A stretch of DNA of 49,009 bases. It comes from Deltaproteobacteria bacterium. Lineage in GTDB: Bacteria; Desulfobacterota; Syntrophia; Syntrophales; JACQWR01. The stretch lies in NCBI GenBank assembly GCA_026388415.1, contig JAPLJV010000039.1:1-49009 (forward strand). Reading direction: 5' to 3'. Positions 16,403-25,879 of the stretch are shown here, in pieces (position 1 is the first letter of the stretch; every line of letters begins with the position of its first letter). The position numbers were made by a program, and so were the translations under genes. Under the pieces are notes generated by a model, which had not been told where the DNA came from, did no database searches, and was given only the letters and a program-made list of their open reading frames with translations.

Positions 16403-17674
16403 TCAATCTTTCCCCAGCCTGATGGCGCACAATTCGCCGCACATCGTACAGCCCTCTTCCCCGGCCTTGGCGCTGACCTGGAGCAACCTCTCCGCTTTTT
16501 CCGGATCAATAGCGCTTTTTATCTGCCCCTGCCAATTGAGTTCTTTTCTGCACCTGGCCATCGCCAGATCTTTTGCCCTGGCCTCCGGCAGCCCTTTGGC
16601 AATGTCGGCGATATGGGCGGCAATGCGCGACGCCATGATTCCCTCCCGCACGTCCTCCAGGGTGGGCAACCGCAGGTGCTCGGAAGGCGTGACATAACAT
16701 AGGAAATCTGCCCCGGCAGCGCCGGCAATGGCCCCGCCGATGGCTGCAGTAATATGGTCGTAGCCTGGGGCAATGTCGGTGGGCAGCGGCCCCAGGACAT
16801 AAAAAGGCGCTCCCTCGCACAGGCTCTTTTCCAACTGGATATTTGCCTGAATATCGGCAATCGGCACATGACCGGGTCCCTCGATCATCACCTGCACCCC
16901 TTTTTTCCTGGCCCGCTTGGCCAATTCGCCCAGCAGGATAAGTTCCTGCACCTGCCCCCGGTCGGTGGCATCGGCTATGCACCCCGGCCGCAGGCCATCG
17001 CCCAGGCTCAAGACCATGTCGTAACGGCGGGCTATTTCCACCAGGCGATCATATTGCTCGTAGAGCGGATTTTCCTTCTCATTGCACTTCATCCAGTTGG
17101 CCGTGATGGAACCGCCCCGGCTGACTATGCCGAGCAGCCTTCCCTGGGCGGCGATACAGGCCACGCTTCTTTGCGTCACGCCGCAGTGAACGGTAATGAA
17201 ATCAACACCATCCTCACCATTCTCCTCGATAACGGCAAAGATGTCGTCGGCCGTCATGGCCACAATGGCTTTCCCCCGGGCAATCGTGGCGGCGGCCGCC
17301 TGATAGATCGGAACTGTGCCGACCGCCAGAGGCGAAGCCTGCATGATCGCCTTCCGGATGGCGGAAAGATCGCCGCCCGTGGATAGATCCATCAGCGTAT
17401 CGGCGCCCGCGGCTGCGGAAATCTTCACCTTTTCCAGCTCCAGCTCCAGGTCGGCGCAATCACCTGAAGTCCCAATATTGGCATTGACCTTGGTCCGCAA
17501 TCCCTTGCCCACGGCCAGCGGCTTAATGGCCAGGTGCTTGTTGTTGCGGACCACTACGATATTGCCGGTGGCTACACCCGCCCTGATGAATTCCGGGGAT
17601 ACCCCTTCCTGGGCGGCGCATATTGCCATTTCTTCCGAGATGCGTCCGTTGATAGCTGTTTCCAATTGTGTCAT
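16403..17674 (-). CDS. thiC: Phosphomethylpyrimidine synthase ThiC (short form)
   Basis: A 423-residue protein starting at an ATG after GGGAGGGTAAA. It lacks the long N-terminal region of E. coli ThiC, like other short bacterial and archaeal forms. Conserved stretches include AIKPLAVGKGLRTKVNANIGTSGDC, the MDLSTGGDL motif, DFITVHCGVT, and LGDGLRPGCIADATDRGQ. ThiC is a radical-SAM enzyme that turns AIR into HMP-P for the thiamine pyrimidine. The C-terminal cluster motif reads C-T-M-C-G-E-L-C, i.e. CX2CX3C, one residue shorter than the textbook CX2CX4C. It follows thiD by 49 bases and precedes the CCA enzyme by 13. Confidence 0.95.
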   Translation of the reverse strand: MTQLETAINGRISEEMAICAAQEGVSPEFIRAGVATGNIVVVRNNKHLAIKPLAVGKGLRTKVNANIGTSGDCADLELELEKVKISAAAGADTLMDLSTGGDLSAIRKAIMQASPLAVGTVPIYQAAAATIARGKAIVAMTADDIFAVIEENGEDGVDFITVHCGVTQRSVACIAAQGRLLGIVSRGGSITANWMKCNEKENPLYEQYDRLVEIARRYDMVLSLGDGLRPGCIADATDRGQVQELILLGELAKRARKKGVQVMIEGPGHVPIADIQANIQLEKSLCEGAPFYVLGPLPTDIAPGYDHITAAIGGAIAGAAGADFLCYVTPSEHLRLPTLEDVREGIMASRIAAHIADIAKGLPEARAKDLAMARCRKELNWQGQIKSAIDPEKAERLLQVSAKAGEEGCTMCGELCAIRLGKD

Positions 17675-17723
17675 TTTACCCTCCCGACAGGTCTGTGCCT
17701 GCGATTATTATTATTTTATTAAT

Positions 17724-18575
17724 TTAGCAAATCTCCCTCAATCCCCCTTTCCCACAGGGGGAGGACATTAAGAGAGGAGCCAGATGATTGACCGGCCCCT
17801 GCCCTCCCCCCAGACGCCAGGCATAACGGATGGCCGCCGTAACGTAGTCCTTGGCGCCCGTTACCGCCTCCCGGATGTTGCTGCCGCCGGCCAGCAGGGT
17901 GGCCATAGCGGAGGCAAAGGTGCAGCCTGTGCCGTGGGTGTCTTTAGTGTCAATCCGGGGCGACGAGAACTCATGAAAACTATCTCCGTCATAGAGGATA
18001 TCCAGGGAATCATCCTTCATGCCCGGCAGGTGCCCTCCCTTGATAACAACATTGCCCACGCCGGTCCGGTAAATGATCAGGGCCGCCTTCCGCACGTCTT
18101 CCCGGCTGGTAATGATCAACCCGGACAAGACCTCCGCTTCGGGGATGTTCGGTGTCACGACCAGGGCCTGCGGCAGCAATTCCTCCCTCAGCATGGTGAT
18201 CGTATCGCTGCTCATAAGGATCTCCCCGCGCTTGGCAGCCAAAACGGGATCAACCACGACCTTGGTCAGACCATATTCCCTGATTTTGCGGACTATCACC
18301 GCCATAATCTCACGGTTCGGCAGCATCCCCGTTTTTACCGCATCAATGCCGATATCCGTGGCCAAGGCGTCAAACTGGCGGGCGACCAGATCGGGCGGCA
18401 GGGGATAAATATCCTGCACGCCCAGCGTATTCTGCACGGTAATCGCGGTGACGACAGACATCCCGAAGCCGCCGAGAACGGTCACGGTCTTCAAATCGGC
18501 CTGTATCCCCGCCCCGCCGCCGGGGTCGGAACCGGCCACGGACAATACCCGCGCCGGCGTCATGTTAATCTCCAT
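17724..18575 (-). CDS. thiD: Hydroxymethylpyrimidine/phosphomethylpyrimidine kinase ThiD
   Basis: A 283-residue ribokinase-fold kinase. It has SVAGSDPGGGAGIQADLKT at the N-terminus, VVVDPVLAAKRG and DTHGTGCTFASAMA with the catalytic Asp/anion-hole motif near residue 210. It phosphorylates HMP and HMP-P to HMP-PP, the step after ThiC. Its ATG immediately follows the TAG of the thiamine pyrophosphokinase gene; a second ATG four codons in also has a GGAG upstream. The last 13 or so residues (SSPCGKGGLREIC) are encoded by a copy of a C-rich palindromic repeat and are not a family feature. With ThiC it covers the pyrimidine branch; no thiazole genes are in the window. Confidence 0.94.
   Translation of the reverse strand: MEINMTPARVLSVAGSDPGGGAGIQADLKTVTVLGGFGMSVVTAITVQNTLGVQDIYPLPPDLVARQFDALATDIGIDAVKTGMLPNREIMAVIVRKIREYGLTKVVVDPVLAAKRGEILMSSDTITMLREELLPQALVVTPNIPEAEVLSGLIITSREDVRKAALIIYRTGVGNVVIKGGHLPGMKDDSLDILYDGDSFHEFSSPRIDTKDTHGTGCTFASAMATLLAGGSNIREAVTGAKDYVTAAIRYAWRLGGGQGPVNHLAPLLMSSPCGKGGLREIC
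17743..17761. repeat. CCCCC...GGGGG hairpin repeat at the 3' end of thiD
   Basis: Five C and five G arms enclose nine bases (17743-17761). It resembles the intergenic CCCCCTTT/AAAGGGGG repeats at 32.3-40.2 kb, but here it lies inside the coding frame of thiD. Confidence 0.55.
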
Positions 18576-19244
18576 CTAATCTCCAGGAGGAAAAATTCCG
18601 GGCTGAGTATACTTGACGACGAGCAAGCAGCCTGACCCGATCGCAATGACGCCCCGGTCCGCCTGCAAACGATTGCTGATCCCGTAAGGGGCGCCGATTT
18701 CCATCGTCCCTCCGGAGAGCGGATATTCAAAACCCGTCAGTTCAATCCCTTGAACCTGATCAGAAAGAGGAAACAGGGAGACGGTCTGGCCGGCAATTCC
18801 CTCCATGGTCGTCGTCTGCGTAATTGCAAAAAACTCGCACCACTCGTCCACCAGTTTTGCGGTCAAGCCCCTCCGGGCAGCCGGCAGTAGCAGGGAGATA
18901 TTGGCCAGGGCATGATCAATCCGTCCTCCCAGTCCGCCATAAATTCTGATCTCGTCGGGGTGAAACCGGCACGCGTATTCTAAAGCCAACTGGGTGTCCG
19001 TTTCCTTCTTCTCCCGCGGGTGGCGGATGATCTGGCTGCCCATTCCCTTACAGCGCTGCAGGATTTCCGGCGGCAGGGAATCCATATCGCCGATGATCAC
19101 CTGCGGCGTCAGATCCAGGGCCACAACATGGCGGGCGCCGCCATCGGCGCAGACCAGTTCGTCAGGACCAAATTTGACGATCTGCGACCGTAGAAAATCC
19201 TTATTCCCTATAGAGCCGCCGGCAATAACGAAAATACAACCCAT
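18576..19244 (-). CDS. Thiamine pyrophosphokinase (Thi80/ThiN type)
   Basis: A 222-residue protein with the family motifs VCADGGARHVV near residue 32, VIIGDMDSLPPE near 50, KKETDTQLALEYA near 79 and GGLGGRIDHALANI near 104. It moves pyrophosphate from ATP to thiamine to make the cofactor TPP directly. This implies thiamine salvage alongside de novo synthesis by ThiC/ThiD. It lies 12 bases after tatD and abuts thiD (TAG then ATG), so they are surely co-transcribed. The C-terminal beta-rich domain (MEIGAPYGISNRL...VIAIGSGCLLVVKY) is of normal length. Confidence 0.93.
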   Translation of the reverse strand: MGCIFVIAGGSIGNKDFLRSQIVKFGPDELVCADGGARHVVALDLTPQVIIGDMDSLPPEILQRCKGMGSQIIRHPREKKETDTQLALEYACRFHPDEIRIYGGLGGRIDHALANISLLLPAARRGLTAKLVDEWCEFFAITQTTTMEGIAGQTVSLFPLSDQVQGIELTGFEYPLSGGTMEIGAPYGISNRLQADRGVIAIGSGCLLVVKYTQPGIFPPGD

Positions 19245-19256
19245 CTTCCCATTTCC

Positions 19257-20027
19257 CTAAATCATGTTCAAACCGAACAATTTCCTGGCATTTGCTGTCG
19301 TGCGACTGGCAACTTCCTCGTAAGAGAGACCTTTCAACTCCGCTATTCTGGCTGCCGTTTCAGCCACATAGGCCGGTTCGTTACGTTTCCCCCGGTGGGG
19401 CTGCGGCGCCAGGTAGGGGGCATCCGTTTCTACGAGCAAACATCCCAGAGGAACATACTGCACCACTTGCCGCAGTTCTTCGGCCTTCTCAAAAGTGACC
19501 GTCCCCGGTATGGAGATGGCAAAACCCATATCCAGGCATTTCCCGGCCATGGTGCGGTCACCCGAAAAACAGTGGATGACCCCGCTCAGTTTTCCTTGCC
19601 GGGCGCCAAGCATGGCCAGGGTTTCTTTATGGGCATCGCGATCGTGGATAATCACGGGCAAGCCGATCTCCACCGCCAGCTCCAACTGCTCGCCAAACCG
19701 TTCGATCTGCACCTGTCGGGGCGACAAGTTACGGAAAAAATCCAGCCCTATCTCGCCATAGGCCACCACCTTTTCCCGTGCGGCCAGTTCCCGGAGCTCG
19801 TCATAAGTCCCGGCATCAATGTCCTTCGCGTCATGGGGATGGATACCCACCGCCACATAGACCTCCTGGTAGCGACCGGCCAGATCCAGCGCCTTTTTAC
19901 AATAAGTGATAGATGTGCCAACGGTGATCATGAACCCGACCCCGGCCTGCCTGGCCCGCTCGATAACGGCATCCCGGTCCACGTCAAAATCCTCCATCTC
20001 CAGATGGGTGTGCGAATCAATCAGCAT
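19257..20027 (-). CDS. tatD: TatD-family metal-dependent DNase
   Basis: From the ATG at 20027, 256 residues, the normal size. Metal-ligand motifs of the amidohydrolase fold are present in order: DSHTHLE at 4-10, GEIGLDFFRNLSPRQVQIERF, PVIIHDRDA, IHCFSGD and VETDAPYLAP. TatD enzymes are 3'-5' exonucleases/deoxyribonucleases linked to DNA repair or degradation. It is the first gene of the tatD-TPK-thiD-thiC-cca-nlpC run. A longer reading upstream to 20177 covers the divergent usp gene's leader and is not family-like, so I reject it. The pairing of tatD with thiamine genes is probably only positional. Confidence 0.92.
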   Translation of the reverse strand: MLIDSHTHLEMEDFDVDRDAVIERARQAGVGFMITVGTSITYCKKALDLAGRYQEVYVAVGIHPHDAKDIDAGTYDELRELAAREKVVAYGEIGLDFFRNLSPRQVQIERFGEQLELAVEIGLPVIIHDRDAHKETLAMLGARQGKLSGVIHCFSGDRTMAGKCLDMGFAISIPGTVTFEKAEELRQVVQYVPLGCLLVETDAPYLAPQPHRGKRNEPAYVAETAARIAELKGLSYEEVASRTTANARKLFGLNMI

Positions 20028-20114
20028 GGCCGAACCTAATTCATTATTATTGCATATGTCAATCCCTTTATGATAATTACATGGCCGTATCTTGGTTGGG
20101 GAAAGGAGGAGGAC

Positions 20115-20624
20115 ATGTATCAGAAAATCATGATCCCGTTGGACGGTTCGGAATTGGCGGAGTGTGTGCTCCCGCACGCGGAGGCCTTTATTAGGGGAGG
20201 CATGGCGAAAACAGCGGTATTTTTATGGGTCTTGGAGCCGCTGCCGACGGCCATGTACGGTGCTTCTGTGGAAACTTTTGCGTCTTCCGCGCAGGAGGAC
20301 ATCTTTGCGTCCAATGCCGAATACTGGGAAAAAATGGGGACAGAAAGAAAATCTACCGCAGAAGAGTACTTGAACCGGATCGCCGGACCATTCAAGCAGT
20401 ATGGGACTGAGATAAAATGTGAAATCCTGGAAGGACGGATTGCGGAAACCCTGGCCAACTATGCTGAAAAAAATAATGTTGATCTGCTCCTCATTGCCAC
20501 GCATGGACGCTCCGGGGTAAGCCGTTGGCTGATAGGCAGCGTGGCCGATCGGGTACTCCATTATTCCCATGTGCCGGTCTTGATGATCAGGGCGCCCGGC
20601 AGCAAGCCCACCAGCAACGATTGA
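20115..20624 (+). CDS. Universal stress protein (UspA family)
   Basis: The ATG at 20115 follows AAAGGAGGAGGAC, giving 169 residues. The N-terminus MYQKIMIPLDGSELAECVLPHA and the C-terminal ATP-binding motif G-x2-G-x9-G-S (GRSGVSRWLIGSVADRVL) are typical. An insertion of about 20 residues rich in Ala/Ser/Glu (residues 50-75) is common in this branch. UspA-type proteins bind ATP and act in general stress survival. It stands alone, divergent from tatD with 87 bases between and convergent with the methylmalonyl-CoA epimerase gene (12 bases). Confidence 0.92.
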   Translation: MYQKIMIPLDGSELAECVLPHAEAFIRGGMAKTAVFLWVLEPLPTAMYGASVETFASSAQEDIFASNAEYWEKMGTERKSTAEEYLNRIAGPFKQYGTEIKCEILEGRIAETLANYAEKNNVDLLLIATHGRSGVSRWLIGSVADRVLHYSHVPVLMIRAPGSKPTSND

Positions 20625-20636
20625 AGTGATGATTGA

Positions 20637-21044
20637 TTACCCCTGGGCAAGTTCGACAAGCTCGATAAGAACTCCGGCGGCGGATTTGGGATGGATGAAA
20701 GCGACTCGGGCATTATGAGCGCCCGGCCTGGGTTCACGATCTATCATGGTGGCTCCTCTTTCTAGGAGGTTCTTGATCTCGGCCTCAATATCATCCACTT
20801 CGAAACAGATATGGTGAATCCCCTGCCCTTTCGCTGCCAGGAACTTCTGGAGGGGGGAATCTGGTTCCGCCGGTTGGACGAGTTCGATACTTGACGCCCC
20901 GATCCGGAAAAATCCCACTTTTGTCTTCTGGGCGCTGATGGTCTCGATGCCGGAAAGTTCCAGACCTAAGCAATTTTGATAAAATTTCGCCGCTTCATCA
21001 ATGTTCTCCACCGCCAGGGCGATATGGTTAATCTTCTTGAGCAT
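20637..21044 (-). CDS. mce: Methylmalonyl-CoA epimerase
   Basis: A 135-residue vicinal-oxygen-chelate protein, the exact family size. Motifs: INHIALAVENIDEAAKFYQNCLGLE, with a metal His, then IELVQPAEPDSPLQKFL, GIHHICFEVDDIEA with further metal His, and HPKSAAGVLIELVE with the catalytic Glu at the end. It interconverts (S)- and (R)-methylmalonyl-CoA. The ATG follows GGGAGGAAGCT. It is the last gene of the five-gene methylmalonyl-CoA cluster, 33 bases after the B12-binding subunit gene. Confidence 0.95.
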   Translation of the reverse strand: MLKKINHIALAVENIDEAAKFYQNCLGLELSGIETISAQKTKVGFFRIGASSIELVQPAEPDSPLQKFLAAKGQGIHHICFEVDDIEAEIKNLLERGATMIDREPRPGAHNARVAFIHPKSAAGVLIELVELAQG

Positions 21045-21077
21045 AGCTTCCTCCCTATTTCCATGATGATTCTTGGG

Positions 21078-21470
21078 TCACTTGGCGTTAGCCTCTATAT
21101 ACCTGATAATCTCCTGCGTGGAGGTGCCGGGTGGAAATATCTCGTGAACGCCAGCCTCTTTTAAGGCAGGGATGTCAGCAACAGGAATGATGCCGCCACC
21201 GAAAATATGGATGTCGCCGGCGCCTTTCTGTTTTAAAATCTCGACTACTTTGGGAAAGAGGGTGCTGTGCGCTCCCGAAAGGCAGGAAAGACCGACCATA
21301 TCCACTCCCTCTTGAATCGCCGTATTGGCTATTTGTTCCGGGGTCTGTCTTATTCCCGTATAAATCACTTCCATCCCGGCATCCCGCAGGGCCCGCGCAA
21401 TGATTTTAGCGCCCCGGTCATGGCCATCCAATCCCGGTTTGGCGATCAATATCCTTATCTTTTTTGCCAT
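21078..21470 (-). CDS. Methylmalonyl-CoA mutase, separate B12-binding small subunit
   Basis: A 130-residue stand-alone cobalamin-binding domain. The lower-ligand motif DxHxxG is in [29 protein letters not shown], followed by [20 protein letters not shown] and IFGGGIIP. In the split type of mutase this subunit carries adenosylcobalamin and the large subunit carries the substrate barrel. The ATG follows GAGGTGGATT and the gene begins nine bases after the large-subunit gene, fitting a matched complex. Confidence 0.95.
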   Translation of the reverse strand: MAKKIRILIAKPGLDGHDRGAKIIARALRDAGMEVIYTGIRQTPEQIANTAIQEGVDMVGLSCLSGAHSTLFPKVVEILKQKGAGDIHIFGGGIIPVADIPALKEAGVHEIFPPGTSTQEIIRYIEANAK

Positions 21471-21479
21471 AATCCACCT

Positions 21480-23135
21480 CTACAGTTCTCGATATTCTCC
21501 AAATACTGCTCTCAATGTATCCGATATTTCACCGACCGTCGCGTAAAGCCTCACTGCGGCAAGGATAGGCGGCACCAGATTGCCAGTTCCCTCCGCCGTC
21601 TTCCGGAGAACAGTCAAGGCCTGCTGCACTTGGCGATCATCCCTTTCCTGCTTGACGCGGGATAGTTGTTCTTTCTGGTTGGCCTCCGACCCGGCCTGGA
21701 TGCGGAAGATATCCTGGAGCGGCGCCTCTTCTACCTGAAATTGATTGACGCCGACAATAATCCTCTCCTTCGCTTCTATATCCTTCTGGTATTGATACGC
21801 GCTCTCGGCAATCTCCCGTTGCATGAAACCGGCTCCGATGGCCTTGACCGCGCCTCCCATCTCATCAATTTTGGCGATATACTCGCTGGCCCTATTCTCA
21901 ATGTCATTCGTCATGGCTTCAATGGCATACGATCCAGCCAGCGGATCAATGGTATCGGCCACGCCGCTTTCATAAGCAATGACCTGCTGGGTTCTCAGCG
22001 CGATGCGCACGGAATCCTCGGAAGGCAGGGAGAACGCCTCATCTCGGGAATTGGTGTGCAGCGATTGCGTTCCGCCCAGAACCGCTGCCAGCGCCTGAAA
22101 GGCCACCCGGATGACATTGTTGTCCGGTTGCTGATAGGTCAGGGTGCAGCCCGCCGTCTGGGTATGGAAGCGCAGGATGCATGATTCATCCTTTTTGGCG
22201 TGAAAGCGTTCCCGCATGATCTTGGCCCAGAGTCTCCGCGCGGCCCGGAATTTGGCAATCTCCTCGAGGAAGTCGTTGTGGGCATTGAAAAAAAAGGACA
22301 GCCGGGACGCGAAGGAATCAATATTCAGACCCGCACGAATGGCTGCTTCCACGTAGGCAATACCGTTGGCCAATGTAAAAGCGACTTCCTGCACGGCGGA
22401 GCAGCCGGCTTCCCGCATGTGATAGCCACTGATGCTGATGCTGTTCCAGCGGGGCAGATGCTCATTACAGAAGGCGAAGATGTCCGTGGTAATCCGCATG
22501 GACGGCAGCGGTGGGAAAATATATGTCCCGCGCGCCGCATATTCCTTCAAGATATCATTTTGGATGGTCCCCTGCAGGACTGCTGACTTGACCCCCTGCT
22601 TTTCCGCCACGACTACATACATGGCCAGCAGGATGGCGGCCGGGGAGGTGATGGTCATGGAGGTCGAAACCTTATCGAGCGGGATGCCGTCAAAAAGAAT
22701 CTCCATATCCCGCAGAGAGTCAATGGCAACGCCTGCCTTGCCTACCTCGCCCTCGGCCAGGGGATGATCGGAATCGTAGCCGACCTGGGTAGGAAGGTCA
22801 AAAGCAACGCTTAACCCCGTCTGTCCGTGGTCAAGAAGATACCGGTAGCGTTGGTTGGTCTCTTGAGCCGTGCCAAATCCCGCGTACTGGCGCATGGTCC
22901 AGAATCGCCCCCGGTACATGGTCGGCTGGACACCGCGTGTGAAAGGATAATCGCCCGGGAATCCCAAATCCCGGCCATAGTCCATACCCTCCGTATCGGC
23001 AGGAGTATAAAGGCGTTTTGTTTCGGTCTGAGAGGTGGTTTTAAAGACCGGCTTACGCTCCCGTCCTTTGGCCAGAGATTTATTCAGGGTGGTTTCTTCC
23101 CAATATTCCTGTGTTTCGCGAATGCTTCCTGTCAT
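21480..23135 (-). CDS. Methylmalonyl-CoA mutase, large (substrate-binding) subunit
   Basis: From the ATG at 23135 (GGGAG eight bases upstream) the protein has 551 residues, the normal size of the archaeal/bacterial split large subunit. Landmarks are [34 protein letters not shown], the [19 protein letters not shown] loop and [14 protein letters not shown] near residue 350. It runs the reversible rearrangement of (R)-methylmalonyl-CoA and succinyl-CoA with the B12 subunit. In a syntroph this can serve propionate oxidation or formation. No C-terminal B12 domain is fused; it is the next gene. Confidence 0.95.
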   Translation of the reverse strand: MTGSIRETQEYWEETTLNKSLAKGRERKPVFKTTSQTETKRLYTPADTEGMDYGRDLGFPGDYPFTRGVQPTMYRGRFWTMRQYAGFGTAQETNQRYRYLLDHGQTGLSVAFDLPTQVGYDSDHPLAEGEVGKAGVAIDSLRDMEILFDGIPLDKVSTSMTITSPAAILLAMYVVVAEKQGVKSAVLQGTIQNDILKEYAARGTYIFPPLPSMRITTDIFAFCNEHLPRWNSISISGYHMREAGCSAVQEVAFTLANGIAYVEAAIRAGLNIDSFASRLSFFFNAHNDFLEEIAKFRAARRLWAKIMRERFHAKKDESCILRFHTQTAGCTLTYQQPDNNVIRVAFQALAAVLGGTQSLHTNSRDEAFSLPSEDSVRIALRTQQVIAYESGVADTIDPLAGSYAIEAMTNDIENRASEYIAKIDEMGGAVKAIGAGFMQREIAESAYQYQKDIEAKERIIVGVNQFQVEEAPLQDIFRIQAGSEANQKEQLSRVKQERDDRQVQQALTVLRKTAEGTGNLVPPILAAVRLYATVGEISDTLRAVFGEYREL

Positions 23136-23160
23136 TGTGCGCTCCCTTGTTATAACCAAT

Positions 23161-24735
23161 CTATAGCGGTATATTGCCGTGTTTGCGCCAGGGGTTGGTG
23201 TCAATTTTGTTCCGCAAGGACTCCAGGGCCTGGATTATCCTGGGCCGTGTCTCTTCCGGAAAAATGATTTCATCAACATATCCCAGGGCGGCCGCCTTAT
23301 AGGGGCTGGCAAATTTTTCCTCATATTCGGCAACCAACTGCCGGTGGGTCTCCTTGTTGTCCGTGGCGTTCTTGATCTCGTTTCTGAAGACGATATTCAC
23401 GGCGCCTTGAGCCCCCATCACGGCAATTTCGGCGGTAGGGTAACAGTAGTTGATGTCGCCGCGGATGTGCTTGCTCGACATGACATCATAAGCGCCGCCA
23501 TACCCCTTGCGCGTGATGATCGTTATCTTGGGGACGGTGGCTTCACAGAAGGCATAGAGGAGCTTCGCCCCATGGCGGATAATGCCTCTTGTTTCCATGT
23601 CAATGCCGGGCAGAAAGCCGGGGACGTCAACAAAGGTGACGAGCGGGATATTGAAGGAGTCGCAGAAACGGACGAAGCGGGCCGCCTTCACCGAGGAATC
23701 AGAGTCTAAAGAGCCGGCCAGCCGGTTAGGCTGGTTCGCGACTATTCCCACCGGCATCCCGCCAAAGCGGGCAAACCCGACGACGATGTTTTTTGCGTAT
23801 TCCTTCTGCACTTCGAGGAAGTAACCATGGTCAACGACCGCCAGAATGACCTTCTTCATGTCGTAGATCTTCTTGGCGCTGGCCGGGATGATAGTTTTCA
23901 ACGAATCTTCGCGGCGGTTGGGATCATCGGTACACGCAATGACCGGAGGTTTTTCACGATTATTTTGCGGGAAAAACGTAAGCAATTCCCTGATCTGCTG
24001 AAGCGTTGCGGCATCATTCTCACCGGCGAAATGGGCCACCCCGCTCTTCGTCATGTGCACCTCCGATCCCCCCAGCACTTCGGAGGTGATGGGCTGGCCG
24101 TCGGGGGTTACTGTGTTGTTCAGGGCCGCTTTGATTACATCGGGGCCCGTGATGTGCAAGTAGCTGGTCTTCTTCGTCATCATGATGAAGTCGGTCAAGG
24201 CGGGGGAGTAAACGGCGCCTCCGGCGCAGGGGCCCATGATGGCCGAGATTTGCGGAATCACGCCCGAGGCAAGGGCATTTTTAAGAAAGATGTAGGCATA
24301 GCCGGCCAGGCTTTCGACGCCTTCCTGGATTCGCGCGCCGCCGGAATCATTCAGGCCGATTATTGGGGCGCCGACTTTCATCGCTAAATCCATAACTTTG
24401 CATATCTTTTGCGCAAAGGCCATGCCGAGGGCGCCGCCAAAAATGGTGAAGTCCTGAGAAAAAACATAGACCAGACGACCGTAGATTTTACCGTATCCCG
24501 TGATGACGCCATCGCCGTAAAATTTCTTCGCCGCCATCCCGAAATCGGTGCAATTGTGAGTGACAAAGCGGTCCACTTCCACAAATGAACCCTCGTCGAG
24601 GAGAAGATTAATTCTTTCGCGCGCCGTCAGTTTCCCGTCTTTATGCTGTTTCTCGACCCTGGCCTTTTCGCCCCCCCGCAGGGCTTCTTCATTCCTCTTT
24701 TGCAACTCGTTTCTGAGCTCTTCTACTGATTTCAC
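23161..24735 (-). CDS. Acyl-CoA carboxyltransferase subunit (PccB / methylmalonyl-CoA decarboxylase alpha / 12S type)
   Basis: About 524 residues from the GTG at 24735, whose bases overlap the meaB stop (GTGA) and which follows GGAAGGA. It has the two-domain crotonase-like carboxyltransferase fold: [49 protein letters not shown] in the N-half, and [20 protein letters not shown] and [15 protein letters not shown] in the C-half. It moves CO2 between methylmalonyl-CoA/propionyl-CoA and biotin (or another keto acid). No biotin carboxylase or biotin-carrier gene lies nearby, so it cannot be said if it works as propionyl-CoA carboxylase, transcarboxylase or the sodium-pumping decarboxylase subunit. 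It follows meaB and precedes the mutase by 25 bases. Confidence 0.9.
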   Translation of the reverse strand: MKSVEELRNELQKRNEEALRGGEKARVEKQHKDGKLTARERINLLLDEGSFVEVDRFVTHNCTDFGMAAKKFYGDGVITGYGKIYGRLVYVFSQDFTIFGGALGMAFAQKICKVMDLAMKVGAPIIGLNDSGGARIQEGVESLAGYAYIFLKNALASGVIPQISAIMGPCAGGAVYSPALTDFIMMTKKTSYLHITGPDVIKAALNNTVTPDGQPITSEVLGGSEVHMTKSGVAHFAGENDAATLQQIRELLTFFPQNNREKPPVIACTDDPNRREDSLKTIIPASAKKIYDMKKVILAVVDHGYFLEVQKEYAKNIVVGFARFGGMPVGIVANQPNRLAGSLDSDSSVKAARFVRFCDSFNIPLVTFVDVPGFLPGIDMETRGIIRHGAKLLYAFCEATVPKITIITRKGYGGAYDVMSSKHIRGDINYCYPTAEIAVMGAQGAVNIVFRNEIKNATDNKETHRQLVAEYEEKFASPYKAAALGYVDEIIFPEETRPRIIQALESLRNKIDTNPWRKHGNIPL

Positions 24736-25703
24736 AAGATATCCTTCCACCTTTCTTTATTATCAAACTCTTCCATCATCAGGCGCTTGACTAAAGAGTA
24801 GGGATCTATCCGCTTCTCGATCAGATCGTCAATGATCTGATCCCACCTACCCTTTTCCTCTATGGCGGCCACGAAATGGTTCATGAGCTCGTTTTGCAGA
24901 ATCTCCAAAAAGATTGCCTTCTTTCTCGCTCTGAGTTTTCTGTCTAATCCCCCGCTTTGCTCCAGGGCCTGCTTATGCCGGGAAATTCCCGCCAGGAGCT
25001 CCACAATTCCCTTGCCCAGAATGGCCTCTGTCTGGAAAATGTCCGGCTCCCATTCCTTGTCTCTCCTACTGCTCATTGACAGAACCATGCGGAGTTCTCG
25101 TTCTGTTTTATCAGCCCCCTCTCTTTCACACTTATTGATGACGAAAATATCAGCGATTTCAATAATCCCGGCCTTCATGGCCTGAATATCATCGCCCATC
25201 CCGGGCGCCAGGACGACAATCGCCGTATGGGCCAGGTTGGCAATCTCGACTTCATCCTGCCCGACCCCTACTGTCTCGACGAGGATGATGTCCTTGCCCA
25301 TGGCGTCCATCACATTGACAATATCATGGGTGGAACGGGTCAATCCGCCCAGGCAGCCCCGCGTCGCCAGCGAACGGATGAAGACCCCGGCGTCGTTGGT
25401 GTGGCGCTGCATGCGAAAGCGGTCCCCCAGGAGCGCACCGCCGCTGAAGGGACTGCTGGGGTCAATGGCTACCACCCCGACGCTTTTGCCGTCTTTACGA
25501 AAAACCTCCACCATCCGGTCCACCAGCGTGGATTTACCCGAACCGGGAGCGCCCGTTATCCCGATAATGTCGGCTCTGCCCGTATAGGGAAACAGTTCCT
25601 TCAGTATTTTGATGGCTTCCGGCAGGCGATCATCTACGTCCCGCATCAGTCTGGAGGCGGCCAGCACATCTCCCGCCAATATCTGGGTGGCCAAGCTTGT
25701 CAT
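24732..25703 (-). CDS. meaB: MeaB/ArgK-type GTPase, methylmalonyl-CoA mutase chaperone
   Basis: A 323-residue SIMIBI-class GTPase with Walker [10 protein letters not shown] near residue 52, the [23 protein letters not shown] switch region typical of Mea[18 protein letters not shown] and the G4 motif NKCE. MeaB guards mutase against inactivation and gates loading of adenosylcobalamin. It is the first gene of the cluster, overlapping the carboxyltransferase gene by four bases, so it should be made along with the mutase it serves. Despite the name ArgK in older annotations it is not an arginine transporter kinase. Confidence 0.95.
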   Translation of the reverse strand: MTSLATQILAGDVLAASRLMRDVDDRLPEAIKILKELFPYTGRADIIGITGAPGSGKSTLVDRMVEVFRKDGKSVGVVAIDPSSPFSGGALLGDRFRMQRHTNDAGVFIRSLATRGCLGGLTRSTHDIVNVMDAMGKDIILVETVGVGQDEVEIANLAHTAIVVLAPGMGDDIQAMKAGIIEIADIFVINKCEREGADKTERELRMVLSMSSRRDKEWEPDIFQTEAILGKGIVELLAGISRHKQALEQSGGLDRKLRARKKAIFLEILQNELMNHFVAAIEEKGRWDQIIDDLIEKRIDPYSLVKRLMMEEFDNKERWKDIL

Positions 25704-25834
25704 GTACCTGCTATATCCCGTTTATGTGAAAATTGATCGTCTGAATTCACTCCTGCAAATTCGCCAGAACGTTTGTCATTTAACCGAAAAAAAACGCTGA
25801 AGCAAGGAGTAATATTTCTTGCCCTTATGTAACT

Positions 25835-25852
25835 GGCGACGCATGCGTCGCC
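25835..25852. repeat. 18-bp perfect palindrome (GGCGACGCATGCGTCGCC)
   Basis: A perfect self-complementary sequence in the gap between meaB and the NTPase-kinase gene, followed by CCTACCCTA. I recognise closely similar sites as frequent intergenic elements in other deltaproteobacterial and clostridial genomes. Between two divergent genes it is unlikely to be a terminator. Confidence 0.7.
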
Positions 25853-25879
25853 CCTACCCTAATTCTTCTCTAATTCTTC

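Noticed and set aside
18746-18763. CCCTTGAACCTGATCAG resembling the TPP riboswitch core on the plus strand
   Set aside because: It lies inside the thiamine pyrophosphokinase coding sequence on the opposite strand, and the other conserved parts of the TPP aptamer are absent around it.
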